From contig JAHHID010000066.1 of assembly GCA_019359015.1 (NCBI GenBank), positions 1-45,352 of the forward strand: DNA of 45,352 nt, in the 5' to 3' direction. The DNA comes from Spirirestis rafaelensis WJT71-NPBG6 (GTDB lineage Bacteria; Cyanobacteriota; Cyanobacteriia; Cyanobacteriales; Nostocaceae). Position numbers and translations under genes: made by a program. The notes beneath the pieces are model-generated. The model searched no databases and was not told where the DNA came from. It saw only the letters and a program-made list of their open reading frames with translations. How positions within the stretch are numbered: position 1 is the stretch's first letter; every line of letters begins with the position of its first letter. Below, one piece after another: positions 45,297 to 45,352 of the stretch.

Positions 45297-45352
45297 ATGC
45301 CATACTCTAGCAGCCTCACAGACGAAGAGTGGATAATCCTAGAACCCCTACT
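45297..45352 (+). mobile_element. IS5-type transposase, 5' end (cut by window end)
   Basis: The ATG at 45297 begins MPYSSSLTDEEWIILEPLL, the usual N-terminus of IS5-family (DUF4096-type) transposases, and runs off the window. The left end of the insertion probably lies between about 45220 and 45295, where the DUF2887 similarity stops, perhaps at GAACCC 45233; this boundary is a guess. Confidence 0.75.

Overview
The window is cyanobacterial, most likely from a filamentous Nostocales-type genome. Evidence: photosystem I psaD, ndhN for the NDH-1 complex, cyanobacteria-restricted families (COP23, DICT-domain kinase, AMIN protein, DUF3172), many HIP1 palindromes (GCGATCGC, for example 10-17 and 2516-2523), and spacers filled with short degenerate tandem repeats. 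No tRNA, rRNA or CRISPR array was seen.

Layout. 1-500: gene remnants, including a PsbP-like C-terminus. 507-4092: minus-strand HNH nuclease, secreted trypsin-like protease with eight TPRs, and a COP23 protein. 4323-8749: minus-strand trpE, psaD and a DICT-GAF-histidine kinase. 9834-16373: plus-strand GT4 glycosyltransferase, SGNH hydrolase, CPA2 antiporter with a C-terminal USP-like region, and a two-gene unit ending in a repeat-rich AMIN protein. 16526-19973: DUF3172 protein (minus), then a plus-strand unit of a ribbon-helix-helix protein, a Pepco-like protein and a caspase-fold protease with adaptor-like C-terminus, met by a convergent pseudogene. 20485-22344: orphan ABC-2 permease, GNAT acetyltransferase and ndhN (minus). 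22345-23538: long gene-free leader with a MITE and a strong extended -10 promoter.

23539-41732 is the S10-spc-alpha ribosomal supercluster, all on the plus strand: rplC-rplD-rplW-rplB-rpsS-rplV-rpsC-rplP-rpmC-rpsQ-rplN-rplX-rplE-rpsH-rplF-rplR-rpsE-rplO-secY-adk-infA-rpmJ-rpsM-rpsK-rpoA-rplQ-truA-rplM-rpsI-rpmE-prfA. rpsJ, rpsN and rpmD are absent, as is usual in cyanobacteria. About half the gene junctions are tight (overlap to about 50 nt). Most of the others hold 80-200 nt spacers made of degenerate 7-nt repeats, with one arm followed by its approximate reverse complement.

41769-45352 is an accessory tail: an unrecognised basic protein divergent from an XRE regulator, a very AT-rich acyltransferase-3 gene, two decayed DUF2887/Rpn-type fragments in tandem, and the start of an IS5-type transposase cut by the window end.

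The best candidates for something unusual are the RHH/Pepco-like/caspase module, the two-armed spacers of the ribosomal cluster, a 176-bp MITE with TTA target duplications just upstream of that cluster, a second inverted-repeat element at 12022-12175, and the unknown protein facing an XRE regulator.
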